DNA of 64,000 nucleotides, from positions 62,001-126,000 of the forward strand of contig NZ_CADFEB010000014.1 of NCBI RefSeq assembly GCF_902833085.1. Reading direction: 5' to 3'. The DNA comes from Burkholderia ubonensis (lineage in GTDB: Bacteria > Pseudomonadota > Gammaproteobacteria > Burkholderiales > Burkholderiaceae). A program made the position numbers and the translations under genes. The notes below the pieces were generated by a model, which did no database searches, had not been told where the DNA came from, and saw nothing but the letters and a program-made list of their open reading frames with translations. Each line of letters starts with the position of its first letter. The first letter of the stretch is position 1. Shown piece by piece: positions 27,278 through 36,525 of this stretch.

Positions 27278-28378
27278 TCAGTGGATCACGTGCAGTTCGT
27301 AGCGCGCATCCGCGCGGTCGTGCAGCGCGTCGCGGGTGCAGAGGAACGCGTCCCAGCCGAGCCGCGCGCCCGCGCCGAGCCGGCTCGGGCCGACCTCGGT
27401 GCGCTTCAGCACGAGCGACACCTCGTATTCGAGCGTGACGCCCGCGAGCAGCGTCAGCATCCGTTCGAGGCCGACCGCCCGCGGGCCGCCGGGCAGGAAC
27501 GCCTCGTAGTCGCGCTTCGCCAGCGGGCCGACCACGATCCGCGCGCGCATGTCGCGCTGCCACACGCGCTCGCCGACCAGCGCGGTCCCGCCGAGCACCG
27601 CGTTGACCTCGCCGAGCACGCTCAACTGGTCGGCCGGCACGTCGTACCACTTGCCGACGAACTGGTCGATCTTCACCGGCACGCGGAAGTAGTCGGACAG
27701 CGTGCGCTGCAGGTACGCGGCCGACATCGGCCGGTGCCGCGCGGCCAGCGCATAGCCGGCCACCGCCTCGTCGAGCACGCCGCCCGCGCCCGCCTGCAGG
27801 CTGTCGCGCACCTCGTCGCTCGTCACGCCCGCGATCGAGAGCAAGAGCGGCAGGTAGCGCTCGTCGCGGTCGAGCTCGTAATGGAACGGCAGCCGGTATT
27901 TCTTCCACGCGGCGTAGAACAGCGCGGTCGCGCGGTTCGAGAACACGTCGAAGAACGCGCGCGCCGCGTGGTCGCGCTTCAGGTACTCGCGCGCGCCGAT
28001 CTGCTCGGTGTAGTACAGCGGCAGCGCGCCCTGCCCGCCGAGCAGCCCGAAGAACGCGGGCGTCAGCTCGACGCGGCCGAGCTCCCCGGCCGCGAGCGCC
28101 GCGTCGCGCGCATCGTCGGCGTCGAGCGGCGCGCCGTCGTCGTCGAACGACCGCAGGCGCTCGATCTCGCTCGCCGGAAAACCGAGCGACAGCGTGTTGC
28201 GGAACGCGATGCGCTGCGCGACGACGTCGCCGTGCCGCCACGCGCCGGGCGCATCGGTTGCCTGCCGCGCGAACAGCCCTTCGAGCACGCGCACCGCCTG
28301 GAAGAACTCGAAGCGGTGCGGCTCGTCGAGCAGCACACTGACTACGCCAGGATCGATTCGCCGGTCCGGGGCTTGCAT
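27278..28378 (-). CDS. tssG: T6SS baseplate protein TssG
   Basis: A 366-residue cytoplasmic baseplate wedge subunit (ImpH/VasB family). The start ATG at 28378 has GAGGAG about 8 bases upstream and overlaps the end of tssF by 37 bases. The N-terminal PHRFEFFQAVRVLEGLF and IAFRNTLSLGFPASEI segments are typical of the family. It forms the wedge with two TssF and one TssE. The open frame continues upstream through tssF without family resemblance, so the longer reading is not used. Confidence 0.95.
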   Translation of the reverse strand: MQAPDRRIDPGVVSVLLDEPHRFEFFQAVRVLEGLFARQATDAPGAWRHGDVVAQRIAFRNTLSLGFPASEIERLRSFDDDGAPLDADDARDAALAAGELGRVELTPAFFGLLGGQGALPLYYTEQIGAREYLKRDHAARAFFDVFSNRATALFYAAWKKYRLPFHYELDRDERYLPLLLSIAGVTSDEVRDSLQAGAGGVLDEAVAGYALAARHRPMSAAYLQRTLSDYFRVPVKIDQFVGKWYDVPADQLSVLGEVNAVLGGTALVGERVWQRDMRARIVVGPLAKRDYEAFLPGGPRAVGLERMLTLLAGVTLEYEVSLVLKRTEVGPSRLGAGARLGWDAFLCTRDALHDRADARYELHVIH

Positions 28379-30177
28379 CGGATGATCTCCTCGCCGGTGC
28401 GCTTCGACACGACGACTAGTTGAACGAAACTGTTGAGGTGGACGTACAGCCCGAAGAAGCTGTCGAGCACGCGCACGAACGACGCGAGGCTCGAGCCGAC
28501 GAAATGCTCCTCGTCGACCGTCACGCGGATCTCGATGCCGCGCACGAAGGTCGCGAACGGCTTGCCGGGCAGCCATTGCACGGCGCCGCGCTGCTCGATG
28601 CCCGCCAGCCCGTCGATCTGCCGCATCGACACCGCGGTGCGCCGCAGGTCGTACAGCGTCAGCATTTCCTTCAGCGGCGCGAGGCCGTGATCGACGAGCG
28701 ACACGTGGTTGAGCGCCAGATGCGACACGAGCCGCCAGTGCGCGGAGCGGCCGCGCTCGAAGCGCACGCTCGGCGTCGGGCGGCGCAGCAGCGCGATGCT
28801 GCTCGTCTGCGCGCCGCCTTCCTGGAACAGGTCGCCGCCCTCGAGCCCGAACGCCAGCATCGCCGGCAGGTCGCGGTTCGTGCAGGTCAGGTCGAGGCTC
28901 AGCGTGTCGGTCTGCGGCGACGTCGGCTCGAAATCGATGTCGACGATCGAGATCTCGGTCTCGTAGCCGGGGCTCTTCTGCGCGACCCAGTCGTTGCGGC
29001 GCGCGAACCAGTAATGGCCGACCCGCGCCGATTCGCCGTGGTGCAGCGAATAGAACGGCCGGAACTCGATCACCGATTCCTCGTGCGCCTGCTGGCGCAC
29101 GAGCTTCACCGAGTCGATCGAATACACCTCGTATGCGAACGCGCGGCGCGCCTCGGCGATCACCGGGTACGACACCGCTCGGTGCGTGATGCGGATCGGC
29201 TCGCCGTGCTGGCGGAACAGGTTGACGATCGGCGTGCAGAACAGCCGGAAATGGTTCGCGCTCAGCAGTTCGAGCAGGCGCGCGACGTGCGAATCGCCGC
29301 GCACGTCCTGCAGCACCAGATGCAGCGTCGAGCGCTGGCAGCGGCCCGACGCGCGCGCGATCGCGGCGAGGTCGAAATCGACGAAGTCGAACTTGTCGGG
29401 GAACGCGAAATACTCGGTCAGCAGCCGGTACGCCGGATGCGATTTCGCCGGGTAGTCGATCAGCGCGTCGCGCTCGTCGAAGCCCGCCTGCGCGATCGGC
29501 AGCTTGCGCAGCGCGGTCCAGCGGCCGTTGCGCTCCGGCTCGACGTACGCGGCGAGCACGTTGACGAACAGGCAATCGGTGAGCGCCGCGACGAACGACT
29601 GCTCGCCGTGCAGGTGCGCGCGAAGCGTCGGCAGCTTCAGCGCGCCGAGGTCGAGCTGCGCCGCGAGCGATTCGAACGTGATCGAGATCACGCCGGTCGC
29701 GTTGGGCGGCAGCACCGTCGCGCTCGGCGCGAGCGCGACCGGCGTGTAGCGCGCCTCGGAAATGCGGATCGGCGCGAGCGTCACGTCGTAGGCGGTGCGG
29801 AACCGGCACTGCACGCCGCGGATCGGGCGGCTCTTCAGCTCGGTGCCGCGCTCGATGACCACCGGCTCGGTCTGCTGGCCCGGCGCGCCGAGCGCGAACT
29901 GCGTGATCGAGCACGACGGGAACGGCCGCAGGTAGTGCGGATACAGCACTTCCAGCAGCGCTTCGGTGAATTCAGGGTAGTCGTCGTCGAGCTTCTTGTT
30001 GATCCGCGCGCCGAGCAGCGCGAACGACTCGATCATCCGCTCGACGTGCGGATCCTCGCAATGCTCGCCGGAGAGCGCGAGACGCGCCGCGATCTTCGGG
30101 TAGCGCTCGGCGAAATCGCGCGAATAGCGCCGCAAAAACGATAATTCGCGCTCGTAATACGGCAGCAATTCTTCCAT
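28342..30177 (-). CDS. tssF: T6SS baseplate protein TssF
   Basis: A 611-residue protein (ImpG/VasA family). It starts MEELLPYYERELSFLRRYSR, the conserved N-terminus, followed by FAERYPKIAARLALSGEHCE. The length is normal. It is the largest baseplate wedge component and partners TssG, whose gene overlaps its 3' end. Confidence 0.96.
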   Translation of the reverse strand: MEELLPYYERELSFLRRYSRDFAERYPKIAARLALSGEHCEDPHVERMIESFALLGARINKKLDDDYPEFTEALLEVLYPHYLRPFPSCSITQFALGAPGQQTEPVVIERGTELKSRPIRGVQCRFRTAYDVTLAPIRISEARYTPVALAPSATVLPPNATGVISITFESLAAQLDLGALKLPTLRAHLHGEQSFVAALTDCLFVNVLAAYVEPERNGRWTALRKLPIAQAGFDERDALIDYPAKSHPAYRLLTEYFAFPDKFDFVDFDLAAIARASGRCQRSTLHLVLQDVRGDSHVARLLELLSANHFRLFCTPIVNLFRQHGEPIRITHRAVSYPVIAEARRAFAYEVYSIDSVKLVRQQAHEESVIEFRPFYSLHHGESARVGHYWFARRNDWVAQKSPGYETEISIVDIDFEPTSPQTDTLSLDLTCTNRDLPAMLAFGLEGGDLFQEGGAQTSSIALLRRPTPSVRFERGRSAHWRLVSHLALNHVSLVDHGLAPLKEMLTLYDLRRTAVSMRQIDGLAGIEQRGAVQWLPGKPFATFVRGIEIRVTVDEEHFVGSSLASFVRVLDSFFGLYVHLNSFVQLVVVSKRTGEEIIRCKPRTGESILA

Positions 30178-30242
30178 CGACGACCCCGAACCTCTTTCAT
30201 TGCGTGCCGCGCCGGACGGTCCGGCCCGCGCGGCGGCGTAAG

Positions 30243-30728
30243 TTACTGCGCTTTCGCGGCGCGCGCGCGTGTGACCGAATACTGCAGCGTCGACGGCTGC
30301 AGCATCGCATCGAAATTGACCGGCTCTTCGGCCGGATGCACGACGAGCAGCGCCTGGATCGCGAAATAGAGCGCGTTGGTCGACTGCTCGTTGAGCTCGA
30401 ACGTCACCTGCACCTGCTGCAGCCGCGGCTCATGGCGCGCGATCGCCTGCTGGATCGACTTGCAGATGTAGGTGCGGTCGTAATGGCTCGCGAGGCTCAG
30501 GCCCGCGAAATCGTTCAGCCCGTAGGTCAGCACCGACTTCTGGCATTCCGGCAGCGTCGCCAGCTCGTGATCGGTGTGCGCGATACGGGTATTGAGGATC
30601 GCCTCGACATCGCGGGCGACCGTGTTCTTCAGCTCTTCCAGCGACAATTGCCGCATCGCCGCGGAAGCCGGCAGGTGCGGTTCATCGTCGAACAGCTTGT
30701 CGAGAAAGCTCGGTTCGAATCGTTTCAT
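30243..30728 (-). CDS. tssE: T6SS baseplate protein TssE (gp25-like)
   Basis: A 161-residue protein of the GPW/gp25 lysozyme-like family. It begins RFEPSFLDKLFDD and contains the gp25 core ...LNTRI with TYGLNDFAGLSL. It initiates sheath assembly at the baseplate. A terminator-like hairpin sits between hcp and this gene, so its expression is likely lower than that of hcp. Confidence 0.95.
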   Translation of the reverse strand: MKRFEPSFLDKLFDDEPHLPASAAMRQLSLEELKNTVARDVEAILNTRIAHTDHELATLPECQKSVLTYGLNDFAGLSLASHYDRTYICKSIQQAIARHEPRLQQVQVTFELNEQSTNALYFAIQALLVVHPAEEPVNFDAMLQPSTLQYSVTRARAAKAQ

Positions 30729-30744
30729 CAGGCCGGCATACGCT

Positions 30745-30780
30745 ACGAAAACGGCAACGGGACGCGACGCCCCGTTGCCG
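30745..30780 (-). terminator. partial terminator/attenuator between hcp and tssE
   Basis: Read on the minus strand, CGGCAACGGG (30780-30771) pairs perfectly with CCCGTTGCCG (30761-30752) around a 9-base loop and is followed by TTTTCGT. It sits in the 61-base gap after the hcp stop, inside the operon. It would end part of the transcripts, keeping tube protein high relative to baseplate genes, and would protect the hcp mRNA 3' end. Confidence 0.65.
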
Positions 30781-30789
30781 CAACCGACC

Positions 30790-31293
30790 TTAGACCGCGT
30801 AGGTCTTGTCGTTCTTCGTCAGGCTCCAGGCGCCCTGCGTGTTGCCGCCCTGGTTGCCGCCGATCTTCTGCTGCGTCTGCTTCCACTGCACGGCAGCGTA
30901 CTTCAGCGAGAAAGTCTCGTGCGGCAGGCCTTCCTTCTGCACGCTCGGCGTGACGCTCGAGATGATCACGTACTTCAGCTTGACCTCGAGGTACTTGACG
31001 CGCTGGCCTTCGCCGTCCGAACGCATGAAGTCGATCGTGACTTCATCGAACGTCGTGCCGCCCGACGCGTGCTGGTACAGCAGCGGGCTCGACGAATCGA
31101 TTTCCTTCGTGAACACCATGTCGCCGTGCTCGCAACGCTCCGACGTATGGCCGCCGGCCGTCGACGCAGTCGCCGAACGCGGCTGGATGATGGAATGGTC
31201 CCACGATTTCAGTTCAATCCAGGCATCGTGGTCTTTGTCCGCAGACTCGCCCTTGATGGCCGGATTACCGAACTTCAGATACATGTCTAACAT
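30790..31293 (-). CDS. hcp: T6SS tube protein Hcp (TssD)
   Basis: A 167-residue protein of the Hcp family (MYLKFGNPAIKGES near the start, then IELKSWDHSI). It forms hexameric rings that stack into the inner tube and can carry small effectors. Two starts are possible, 31293 and the in-frame ATG at 31284; a GGGGAG and an AAGG site lie upstream, and the longer form is kept. It lies 68 bases after tssC. Confidence 0.97.
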   Translation of the reverse strand: MLDMYLKFGNPAIKGESADKDHDAWIELKSWDHSIIQPRSATASTAGGHTSERCEHGDMVFTKEIDSSSPLLYQHASGGTTFDEVTIDFMRSDGEGQRVKYLEVKLKYVIISSVTPSVQKEGLPHETFSLKYAAVQWKQTQQKIGGNQGGNTQGAWSLTKNDKTYAV

Positions 31294-31361
31294 GGCCTTC
31301 GACTCCCCAAAGAGGTGGTTTTAACGTCCTACCCAGGCGGCCCGCCCGGGCGATTCTTCGC

Positions 31362-32852
31362 TTATGAATTTGCCGGTTTGGGCAGATCAGCGACAAGCCG
31401 CAGAGAAATCGAGAGTTCGTCGAGCTGAAAGTGCGGGCGCAGGAACGCGACCGAACGATACGAGCCCGGCTTGCCCGGAATCTCTGACACTTGTACGGAT
31501 GCCTCGCGCAGCGGGAATTGCGCCTTCTGCTCCTGCGTCGCGTTGTCGTCGAGCAGGACGTATTGCGAAATCCACCGGTTGAGGAACGTCTCGACGTTCT
31601 GTGCCGATGCGAAGCTGCCGATCTTGTCCCGCATCATCGCCTTCAGGTAGTGCGCAACGCGCGATACCGAGAAGATGTATTGAAGCTGGGCGGACAGGAC
31701 GGCGTTCGCGTTCGCGCTGTCGGTGCTGTATTTCTTCGGCTTCTGCACCGATTGCGCGGCAAAGAACGCGGCGTAGTCGGAATTCTTGCAATGGACGAGC
31801 GGGATGAAGCCGAGGTCGCTCAGCTCCTTCTCGCGGCGATCGGTGATCGCGATCTCGGTCGGGCACTTCAGCGCGACCTCGCCGTCGTCGGTCTTGAACG
31901 TGTGGGTCGGCAGATCCTGGACGAGGCCGCCGCCTTCGACGCCGCGGATCGCCGCGCACCAGCCGAAGTCGTCGAACGCCGCCGTCAGGCGCGCGGCGAA
32001 TGCCCATGCCGCGTTGCACCACAGGTACTTGTCGTGGTCGGTGCCGTCGACGTCCTCGACGAAGTTGAAGCTTTCGGCGATCTGGCCGTCCTTCGGATTG
32101 AACGGCAGGCGGCCGAGGAAGCGCGGCAGCGTCAGGCCGACGTAGCGCGAATCCTCGGAATCGCGGAACGACTTCCACTTCGTGTATTCGACCGTGTCGA
32201 ACACCTTGCCCAGATCGCGCGGCCGGCCGAGGTCGGAGAACGTCTCGAGGCCGAGCAGCTCCGGCGCCGCCGACGCGATGAACGGCGCGTGCGCGGCCGC
32301 CGCGACGTGCGACATCTGCTCGATGAAGTACATGTCTTCCGGCTGGCGGGAGATCTCGTAGTCGCCGATCAGCGTGCCGAACGGCGAGCCGCCGAACGTG
32401 CCGAATTCCTCTTCGTAGACCTTCTTGAACAGCGCGCTCTGGTCGAACTCGCTCGCGCTCTTGAAGTCGCGCACGAGCTCGCGCTTCGGCGCGTGCAGCG
32501 CCTTGATCTTGATCGTCTGGCCCGTGTTGCTTTCCTTGACCAGGTAGTCGAGGCCGCGCCACGTACCTTCGAGGCGCTGGAATTCCGGCGCGTGCATCAC
32601 GGCCGAAAGCTGCGCGGAGATCAGGCTGTCGAGCTCCGCGACGCGCGCGTCGATCGTCGCCGACAGGTTGTCCGACACGATCACCGTGCCGTCGAGCACC
32701 TGGTGCACGAGTTCGCCGATCAGGTCCTTCGCGCGTGCATGCTCGGAATCGGATTTCGCGACCTTGCTCTTCTCGACGATCTCGTCGAGCAGCGAAGTCC
32801 CGGCGGCGTATTCCGCGCCGCTCGTCTGGGCCGCAGCCGTTTGCTGGTTCAT
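31362..32852 (-). CDS. tssC: T6SS sheath protein TssC (VipB)
   Basis: A 496-residue large sheath subunit. It carries the family signature segments LEGTWRGLDYLV, FGTLIGDYEISRQPED and FLGRLPF, and a C-terminal gp18-like handshake region. It pairs with TssB, encoded 15 bases upstream, to build the contractile sheath that ClpV recycles. Confidence 0.97.
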   Translation of the reverse strand: MNQQTAAAQTSGAEYAAGTSLLDEIVEKSKVAKSDSEHARAKDLIGELVHQVLDGTVIVSDNLSATIDARVAELDSLISAQLSAVMHAPEFQRLEGTWRGLDYLVKESNTGQTIKIKALHAPKRELVRDFKSASEFDQSALFKKVYEEEFGTFGGSPFGTLIGDYEISRQPEDMYFIEQMSHVAAAAHAPFIASAAPELLGLETFSDLGRPRDLGKVFDTVEYTKWKSFRDSEDSRYVGLTLPRFLGRLPFNPKDGQIAESFNFVEDVDGTDHDKYLWCNAAWAFAARLTAAFDDFGWCAAIRGVEGGGLVQDLPTHTFKTDDGEVALKCPTEIAITDRREKELSDLGFIPLVHCKNSDYAAFFAAQSVQKPKKYSTDSANANAVLSAQLQYIFSVSRVAHYLKAMMRDKIGSFASAQNVETFLNRWISQYVLLDDNATQEQKAQFPLREASVQVSEIPGKPGSYRSVAFLRPHFQLDELSISLRLVADLPKPANS

Positions 32853-32867
32853 CTCAACACCCCGTCG

Positions 32868-33395
32868 TCATTCGCCGTCTTTGTCGCCGTCTTTGCCGCC
32901 CTCGGCGCCCTTCGCGAGCTCCTGCAGCTGCTGCGTGTTCTGCAGCACCTCGGAGAGCAGGTCCTCGAGCTTGTCGTTGCCGGCGAGCTTGTTGCGCAGG
33001 TCGGCGAGCTTCGAGCGCGCCTCGAGCAGGCGGCGCAGCGGCTCGACCTGCTGGACCACGTCGTCCGGGCTGAAATCCGACAGCGCGCGGAACTTCAGGT
33101 CGACCGCGAACTTGCCGCCGCCTTCGCTCAGGCGGTTTTCCACCTGGAACACGGCGCGCGGCTCGATCGCCTTCATCACGTCGTCGAAGTTGTCACGATC
33201 GATATTGACGAACTTGCGGTCGCGCAGCTTCGGCTGCTCGATTTCCGACTGGCCCGCCAGATCGCCGACCACCCCGACGACGAACGGCAGTTCCTTCACC
33301 TCGATCGCGTCGCCCTTCTCGACCTCGTAGGTCAGCTGGACGCGCGGCGGCCGTATTTTCTGCAGGCGCTTCTGAATGCTCTCGTTCTTGGCCAT
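32868..33395 (-). CDS. tssB: T6SS sheath protein TssB (VipA)
   Basis: A 175-residue small sheath subunit. It starts MAKNESIQKRLQKIRPPRVQ and includes ELPFVVGVVGDLAGQ, both typical. A strong GGGAG site precedes the ATG. The acidic, Gly/Asp/Lys-rich C-terminal tail is a usual variable end. Confidence 0.97.
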   Translation of the reverse strand: MAKNESIQKRLQKIRPPRVQLTYEVEKGDAIEVKELPFVVGVVGDLAGQSEIEQPKLRDRKFVNIDRDNFDDVMKAIEPRAVFQVENRLSEGGGKFAVDLKFRALSDFSPDDVVQQVEPLRRLLEARSKLADLRNKLAGNDKLEDLLSEVLQNTQQLQELAKGAEGGKDGDKDGE

Positions 33396-33438
33396 CGACG
33401 GCTCCCAGGTTCAGTTTGTCATGTAGTTGTCGTGCCGA

Positions 33439-34077
33439 TCAGCGCAGCGCGCTGAACGGGTCCGCCCCGCCACTCTTCTGCGGCGGGGTGGCGGCCGCGG
33501 CCGGCGCGGCCGGCGCGGTCGGCGCCGCGGCTTCGGCGGCCGGCGCGGCCGCGCCCTTCGCCCGGTGAACCGTGCGGCGCGTCTGCCGCACCTTCCCGCC
33601 GCGCTGCTCCGGCGGGAACAGCGAGGATTCGCCGAGCGTGTCGCGCAGCTGCTTCGCGAGCTGCTGCGCGTCCGACTTCGCGTCGCCCGCGAGCGACGAA
33701 TCCTGGCGCAGCTCGCCGAGCGATTGCGTCGCGATCCGCAGGCCGGCGACGGCCAGCACGCTCTTCGCCTGACGGTCGGTCTTGTCGCGCTCCAGCGCTT
33801 CCTGCGCGGCGACGATCGCCTGGCCGTAATGGTTTTGCGCGAACTGGATCTGCGCGATGCGCGACCACGGCTCCTCGCGCGTCGGGTCCGCCTTCGCCAG
33901 CGCCTGGTACAGGCCCAGCGCGCGTTCCTGGTCGCCCGACTTCGCCACGGCGTCCGCGTCGGCCAGCGACTTGTTGAACACCTCGGCGCTCGGCGGCGTG
34001 GGCGTGCTTGCACAGCCGGCGATCACGCCGCAAGCCACCACGACCCCAGAAAGTTTTGCGAAGAGACGGTCTTTCAT
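33439..34077 (-). CDS. tagM: T6SS-associated TPR lipoprotein TagM
   Basis: A 212-residue lipoprotein, first gene of the main minus-strand operon. The ATG at 34077 follows GGTGG. The signal segment ends GVIAGCAS (lipobox), then tetratricopeptide-like helices (ALGLYQALAKADPTREEPWS, YGQAIVAAQEALERD) at about 45-105, and an Ala/Pro-rich tail. It is found in this position in Burkholderia T6SS-1-type clusters. Its role is not well defined; it probably assists the outer-membrane complex. The symbol is given from memory of Burkholderia nomenclature. Confidence 0.75.
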   Translation of the reverse strand: MKDRLFAKLSGVVVACGVIAGCASTPTPPSAEVFNKSLADADAVAKSGDQERALGLYQALAKADPTREEPWSRIAQIQFAQNHYGQAIVAAQEALERDKTDRQAKSVLAVAGLRIATQSLGELRQDSSLAGDAKSDAQQLAKQLRDTLGESSLFPPEQRGGKVRQTRRTVHRAKGAAAPAAEAAAPTAPAAPAAAATPPQKSGGADPFSALR

Positions 34078-34151
34078 CGTTATATCCACCGGCGCGTGAG
34101 TTTTAAATCGTTGAGAATCTGGTTCTTTTGCTTTGCGAGAAGCGCGCGGGT

Positions 34152-34180
34152 ATAGTACCGATCAATTTTTCATAATTCAA
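34152..34180 (-). promoter_or_regulatory. candidate sigma-70 promoter of the tagM-tssBCDEFGHA operon
   Basis: On the minus strand TTGAAT (34180-34175) and TACTAT (34157-34152) are exactly 17 bases apart, in the AT-rich part of the gap between divergent tagM and tssJ. Transcription would start about 70 bases upstream of the tagM ATG. No GG-N10-GC sigma-54 element was found beside it. Confidence 0.5.
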
Positions 34181-34464
34181 TCGTCGCGTGCAGAGTAACT
34201 CGTTTTAAAACCGCGCGTACCACCTCGCATGACGCCGCGCGTCAGAGTGGGAAGCGTTCGCCCGGATCGGGCGCGCAAGTTTTACTCATCCCGCGGCGCG
34301 CGACCCGGAATACGGAAAAATTTGCCGGGCGACCGCCGCGGCGGATGCGCGCCTTGCTTAATAGCTGAACGATGAAATTCCGCCATTCCGACGGATGCGG
34401 CAACGGCTGATAGAAAGGCTGGTAGTTTTGACAGGGAGTAAAAGGCGGCAAGCCGGAAACAACG
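34181..34464. other. rest of the divergent control region, tagM/tssJ
   Basis: About 280 bases with no credible gene. It should hold the promoter of tssJKL, but no -35/-10 pair with correct spacing could be fixed: a TTGACA at about 34427 lacks a -10 at the right distance. Confidence 0.4.
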
Positions 34465-35076
34465 ATGAAATCGCTCATGATTCGCTATGCGCTGCCGCTG
34501 GCCGCCTGCGCACTTCTGGCCGGATGCGTGGCCGCCCCGCTCATCGGCTCGGCCGCGAGCGCCGTGATGCAGGCCGCCGGCGTCGGCAAGCCCGAGCTGC
34601 CCGATTCGCAGAAGCCGCCGCGCAACGTCGGCATCACGCTCGCCGCGGCCTCGAACCTGAACGCCGCGAACGACAACAAGCCGCTCGCGCTCGTCGTGCG
34701 CCTCTATGCGCTGAAGGACCCGACCTCGTTCCAGCAGGCGCCGTTCGACAGTTTTACCGATCCGGACAAGGAAAAGGCCACATTGGGCGCCGACCTGCTG
34801 AACGTGCGTGAAATCACGCTGATTCCGGGCCAGCGCTATACGGCGACCGAAAAGGTGTCGCGCGAAGCGCAGGCGTTCGGCATCGTCGCGCTGTTCCGCG
34901 ACCCGGCGCTGCAGCGCTGGAAATTGACATTCGATCCGGCGAAGTCGGAGAAATCCGGCATAATCATCGGCCTGCATAATTGCGCGATGACCGTCACCGG
35001 GGGTGTCGTCATCGCGCCGCAACAAGGCGCGCCTTCGCAACCGCTGAATTTGCTTTCGTCGGTCCGCTGCGGTTAA
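34465..35076 (+). CDS. tssJ: T6SS outer-membrane lipoprotein TssJ
   Basis: A 203-residue lipoprotein: the signal peptide ends LAACALLAGC (lipobox Cys22). The TssJ/VasD beta-sandwich follows, with ITLAAASNLNAANDNKPLAL and VRLYALKDPTSFQQAPFDSF, the L1-loop-containing region that contacts TssM. It is first in the plus-strand tssJKL unit. Confidence 0.95.
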   Translation: MKSLMIRYALPLAACALLAGCVAAPLIGSAASAVMQAAGVGKPELPDSQKPPRNVGITLAAASNLNAANDNKPLALVVRLYALKDPTSFQQAPFDSFTDPDKEKATLGADLLNVREITLIPGQRYTATEKVSREAQAFGIVALFRDPALQRWKLTFDPAKSEKSGIIIGLHNCAMTVTGGVVIAPQQGAPSQPLNLLSSVRCG

Positions 35077-35178
35077 GCATGACGCATGAATGTCAATTAA
35101 CAAGAGTTAACAAATTGGCGATTTAATTCGGGCGCGACCAATCGATTACTTCGCATCACGACATTAACCGGGTTTGAC

Positions 35179-36525
35179 ATGAGTTATTCGGCCAAGGTGC
35201 TATGGGGAGAGGGGCTGTTCCTCCGGCCTCAACACTTCCAGCGACAGGATGCGTACCATGAGGCGCGCCTGTTCGAATCCATCCAGGCGATCCAGCCGTA
35301 CAACTGGGGCGTGCGCACGGTGCGCTTCGACCGCGACGCGCTCGGCAGCAACGTGCTGCGCCTGGCCGAGCTGTCGCTCGTGTTCCCGGACGGCGTGCTG
35401 TACGCGGCGCCGCAGGCGGACGACCTGCCGCCGCCGGTCGCGCTCGACACGCTGCCGGAGGGCATCAACGAGTTCGTGTTCTACCTCGCGCTGCATCCGC
35501 TGCGCGAGAACGGCGCGAACTACAACGACGATCCGGCGACCGGCTTCACGACGCGCTTCGTCAGCGAGCAGACGAGCGTCGCCGACAACTTCACCGACGC
35601 GGCCGAGGCCGACGTCACGTTCCTGAAGACGCAGGTCAAGCTGATCGCGCACAGCGAGCCGCGCGACCAGCTGCTGTCGGTGCCGCTCGTGCGCGTGCGC
35701 CGCACCGCGACGTCCGGCTTCGAGATCGACGACAGCTTCGTGCCGCCGTGCCTCGCGATCGAGGCGTCGCCGATCCTGCACCAGCGGCTGCGCCAGCTGA
35801 TCGACGCGCTGCAGGCGAAGGTGAACGCGCTGTACGGCTTTCACCGCGAGCCGTCGAAGAACATCATCGAATTCCGCTCGGGCGACATCGCGTCGTTCTG
35901 GCTCCTGCACACCGCGAACGCCGCGTTCGCGACGCTCGCGCACCTGCACCAGCATGCCGCGCTGCATCCGGAGCGGCTGTTCCAGGAACTGCTGCGCCTG
36001 GCCGGCCAGCTGATGACGTTCTCGAAGGGCTACACGCTCGCCGACCTGCCCGCGTACCGCCACGACGACCCGGGCCCGGGCTTCGCGCGCCTCGACCTGA
36101 TCCTGCGCGAGCTGCTCGACACCGTGATCTCGACGCGCTACTTCGCGATCACGCTCGACGAGGTGCGTCCGTCGTTCCATCTCGGCCGGCTCGATTCCGG
36201 CAAGATCGACGAGAAGACCGCGTTCTACCTCGCGGTGTCCGCGGACCTGCCGAGCGTCGAGCTCGTCGAGGCCGTGCCGGCCCGCTTCAAGGTCGGCGCG
36301 CCCGACGACGTCGACAAGCTCGTGCTGTCGGCGATGCCCGGCGTGCGGCTGTCGTATACGCCGCAAGTGCCGCCCGCGATTCCCGTTCGGCCGGGCGCGT
36401 GCTACTTCGCGCTCGATACGCGCGGCGCGCTGTACGAGCGCATGCTGCAGGCCCAGTCCGCGATGATCTACGCGCCGACTGGCATCAATGACCTGAAGTT
36501 CGAACTGATCGCGGTCACATCATGA
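35179..36525 (+). CDS. tssK: T6SS baseplate connector TssK
   Basis: A 448-residue cytoplasmic protein. It begins VLWGEGLFLRPQHFQRQDAY, the invariant family signature, and has normal length. It links the baseplate wedges (TssF/G) to the TssL/M membrane complex. Its stop overlaps the start of tssL by 4 bases. Confidence 0.97.
   Translation: MSYSAKVLWGEGLFLRPQHFQRQDAYHEARLFESIQAIQPYNWGVRTVRFDRDALGSNVLRLAELSLVFPDGVLYAAPQADDLPPPVALDTLPEGINEFVFYLALHPLRENGANYNDDPATGFTTRFVSEQTSVADNFTDAAEADVTFLKTQVKLIAHSEPRDQLLSVPLVRVRRTATSGFEIDDSFVPPCLAIEASPILHQRLRQLIDALQAKVNALYGFHREPSKNIIEFRSGDIASFWLLHTANAAFATLAHLHQHAALHPERLFQELLRLAGQLMTFSKGYTLADLPAYRHDDPGPGFARLDLILRELLDTVISTRYFAITLDEVRPSFHLGRLDSGKIDEKTAFYLAVSADLPSVELVEAVPARFKVGAPDDVDKLVLSAMPGVRLSYTPQVPPAIPVRPGACYFALDTRGALYERMLQAQSAMIYAPTGINDLKFELIAVTS

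Noticed and set aside
24561..28241. 1226-residue reading of ClpV
   Set aside because: The extra N-terminal part is an out-of-frame reading of tssG; the conserved ClpV N-domain starts at the ATG at 27227.
27278..29914. 878-residue reading of TssG
   Set aside because: Its first ~510 residues are a shadow of tssF; a ribosome site supports the start at 28378.
31332..31350. Hairpin between tssC and hcp as a terminator
   Set aside because: GC-rich stem CCC-GGCGG/CCGCC-GGG has one mismatch, almost no loop and no T-run on either strand.
34100..34140. Sigma-54 promoter upstream of tagM/tssJ
   Set aside because: A GG...GC-like string (TGGTTCTTTTGC) has wrong spacing (7 instead of 10 bases between GG and GC).
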